A stretch of DNA of 46,494 bases, taken from Streptomyces sp. DH37 (GTDB taxonomy: Bacteria > Actinomycetota > Actinomycetes > Streptomycetales > Streptomycetaceae). Both the position numbers and the translations under genes were made by a program. Of this stretch, positions 46,454-46,494 are shown piece by piece (the stretch's first letter is position 1; each line of letters starts with the position of its first letter). The DNA lies in assembly GCF_029813835.1 (NCBI RefSeq), contig NZ_JARVKV010000055.1:1-46494 (forward strand). The letters are read 5' to 3'. A model generated the notes under the pieces. The model had not been told where the DNA came from and made no database searches. It saw only the letters and a program-made list of their open reading frames with translations.

Positions 46454-46494
46454 GGACACGGAGAAGGGAGGGGGCGGCGCCCGCGCCGGAAGCG

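Overview
The window is a stretch of high-GC actinobacterial core chromosome, almost certainly Streptomyces. Signs of this are GC-rich third positions throughout, frequent GTG starts, 4-base GTGA overlaps between cistrons, U-tract-free hairpin terminators, paired clpP genes, a RodA/PBP2/MreDCB cluster and a mycothiol-dependent nitroreductase homologue. The gene order (obg-rpmA-rplU, rne, radical SAM pair, rod/mre cluster, ndk, folC, valS, clpX-clpP2-clpP1-tig, pepN) is what I recall of the conserved streptomycete core. I see no prophage, insertion sequence, CRISPR array or biosynthetic cluster.

Layout. Positions 1-2.5 kb hold ribosome genes rplU-rpmA and the GTPase obg (minus strand). 2.5-6.6 kb is a giant RNase E/G. 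6.8-10.9 kb holds a split radical SAM pair (TIGR03960-like and TIGR03936-like) with a GNAT gene between them and a decayed copy of the TIGR03960 3' end. 11.0-17.2 kb is the cell-shape cluster mreB-mreC-mreD-pbp2-rodA. 17.4-22.6 kb has ndk, folC with a DUF4233 membrane protein, and valS. 22.7-23.6 kb is a plus-strand one-pass membrane protein. 23.7-28.2 kb is the protein quality-control block clpX, clpP2, clpP1, trigger factor, with a ClgR-like box upstream of clpP1. Two divergent tRNA genes (Pro-TGG, Gly-TCC) follow.

From 28.7 kb gene content is more mixed: a 64-residue membrane protein, an acyltransferase-3 protein, endonuclease V overlapping a SpoIIE-type phosphatase, an Eis-like GNAT, a Fpg/Nei-type glycosylase, rpiB, bioY, an amino-acid permease, the mycothiol nitroreductase homologue, pepN, an orphan solute-binding protein with a membrane partner, a winged-helix plus DUF559-like protein, a MarR-type regulator, and a USP-like/TerC pair.

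The most unusual signals are non-coding or structural. They are a 61-bp decayed duplication of the TIGR03960 gene end; a CTG start with an ideal ribosome-binding site; at least six genes with a TANNNT hexamer 6-7 bases before the start codon (probable leaderless mRNAs); a 10-bp-period repeat array in the leader of the nitroreductase gene behind a SigR-like promoter; a perfect hairpin that contains the stop codons of two converging genes; and a nuclease-like gene whose putative catalytic loop is filled by a 9-bp tandem repeat. No complete new system is evident. All functional calls come from motif recognition by eye, without database searches.
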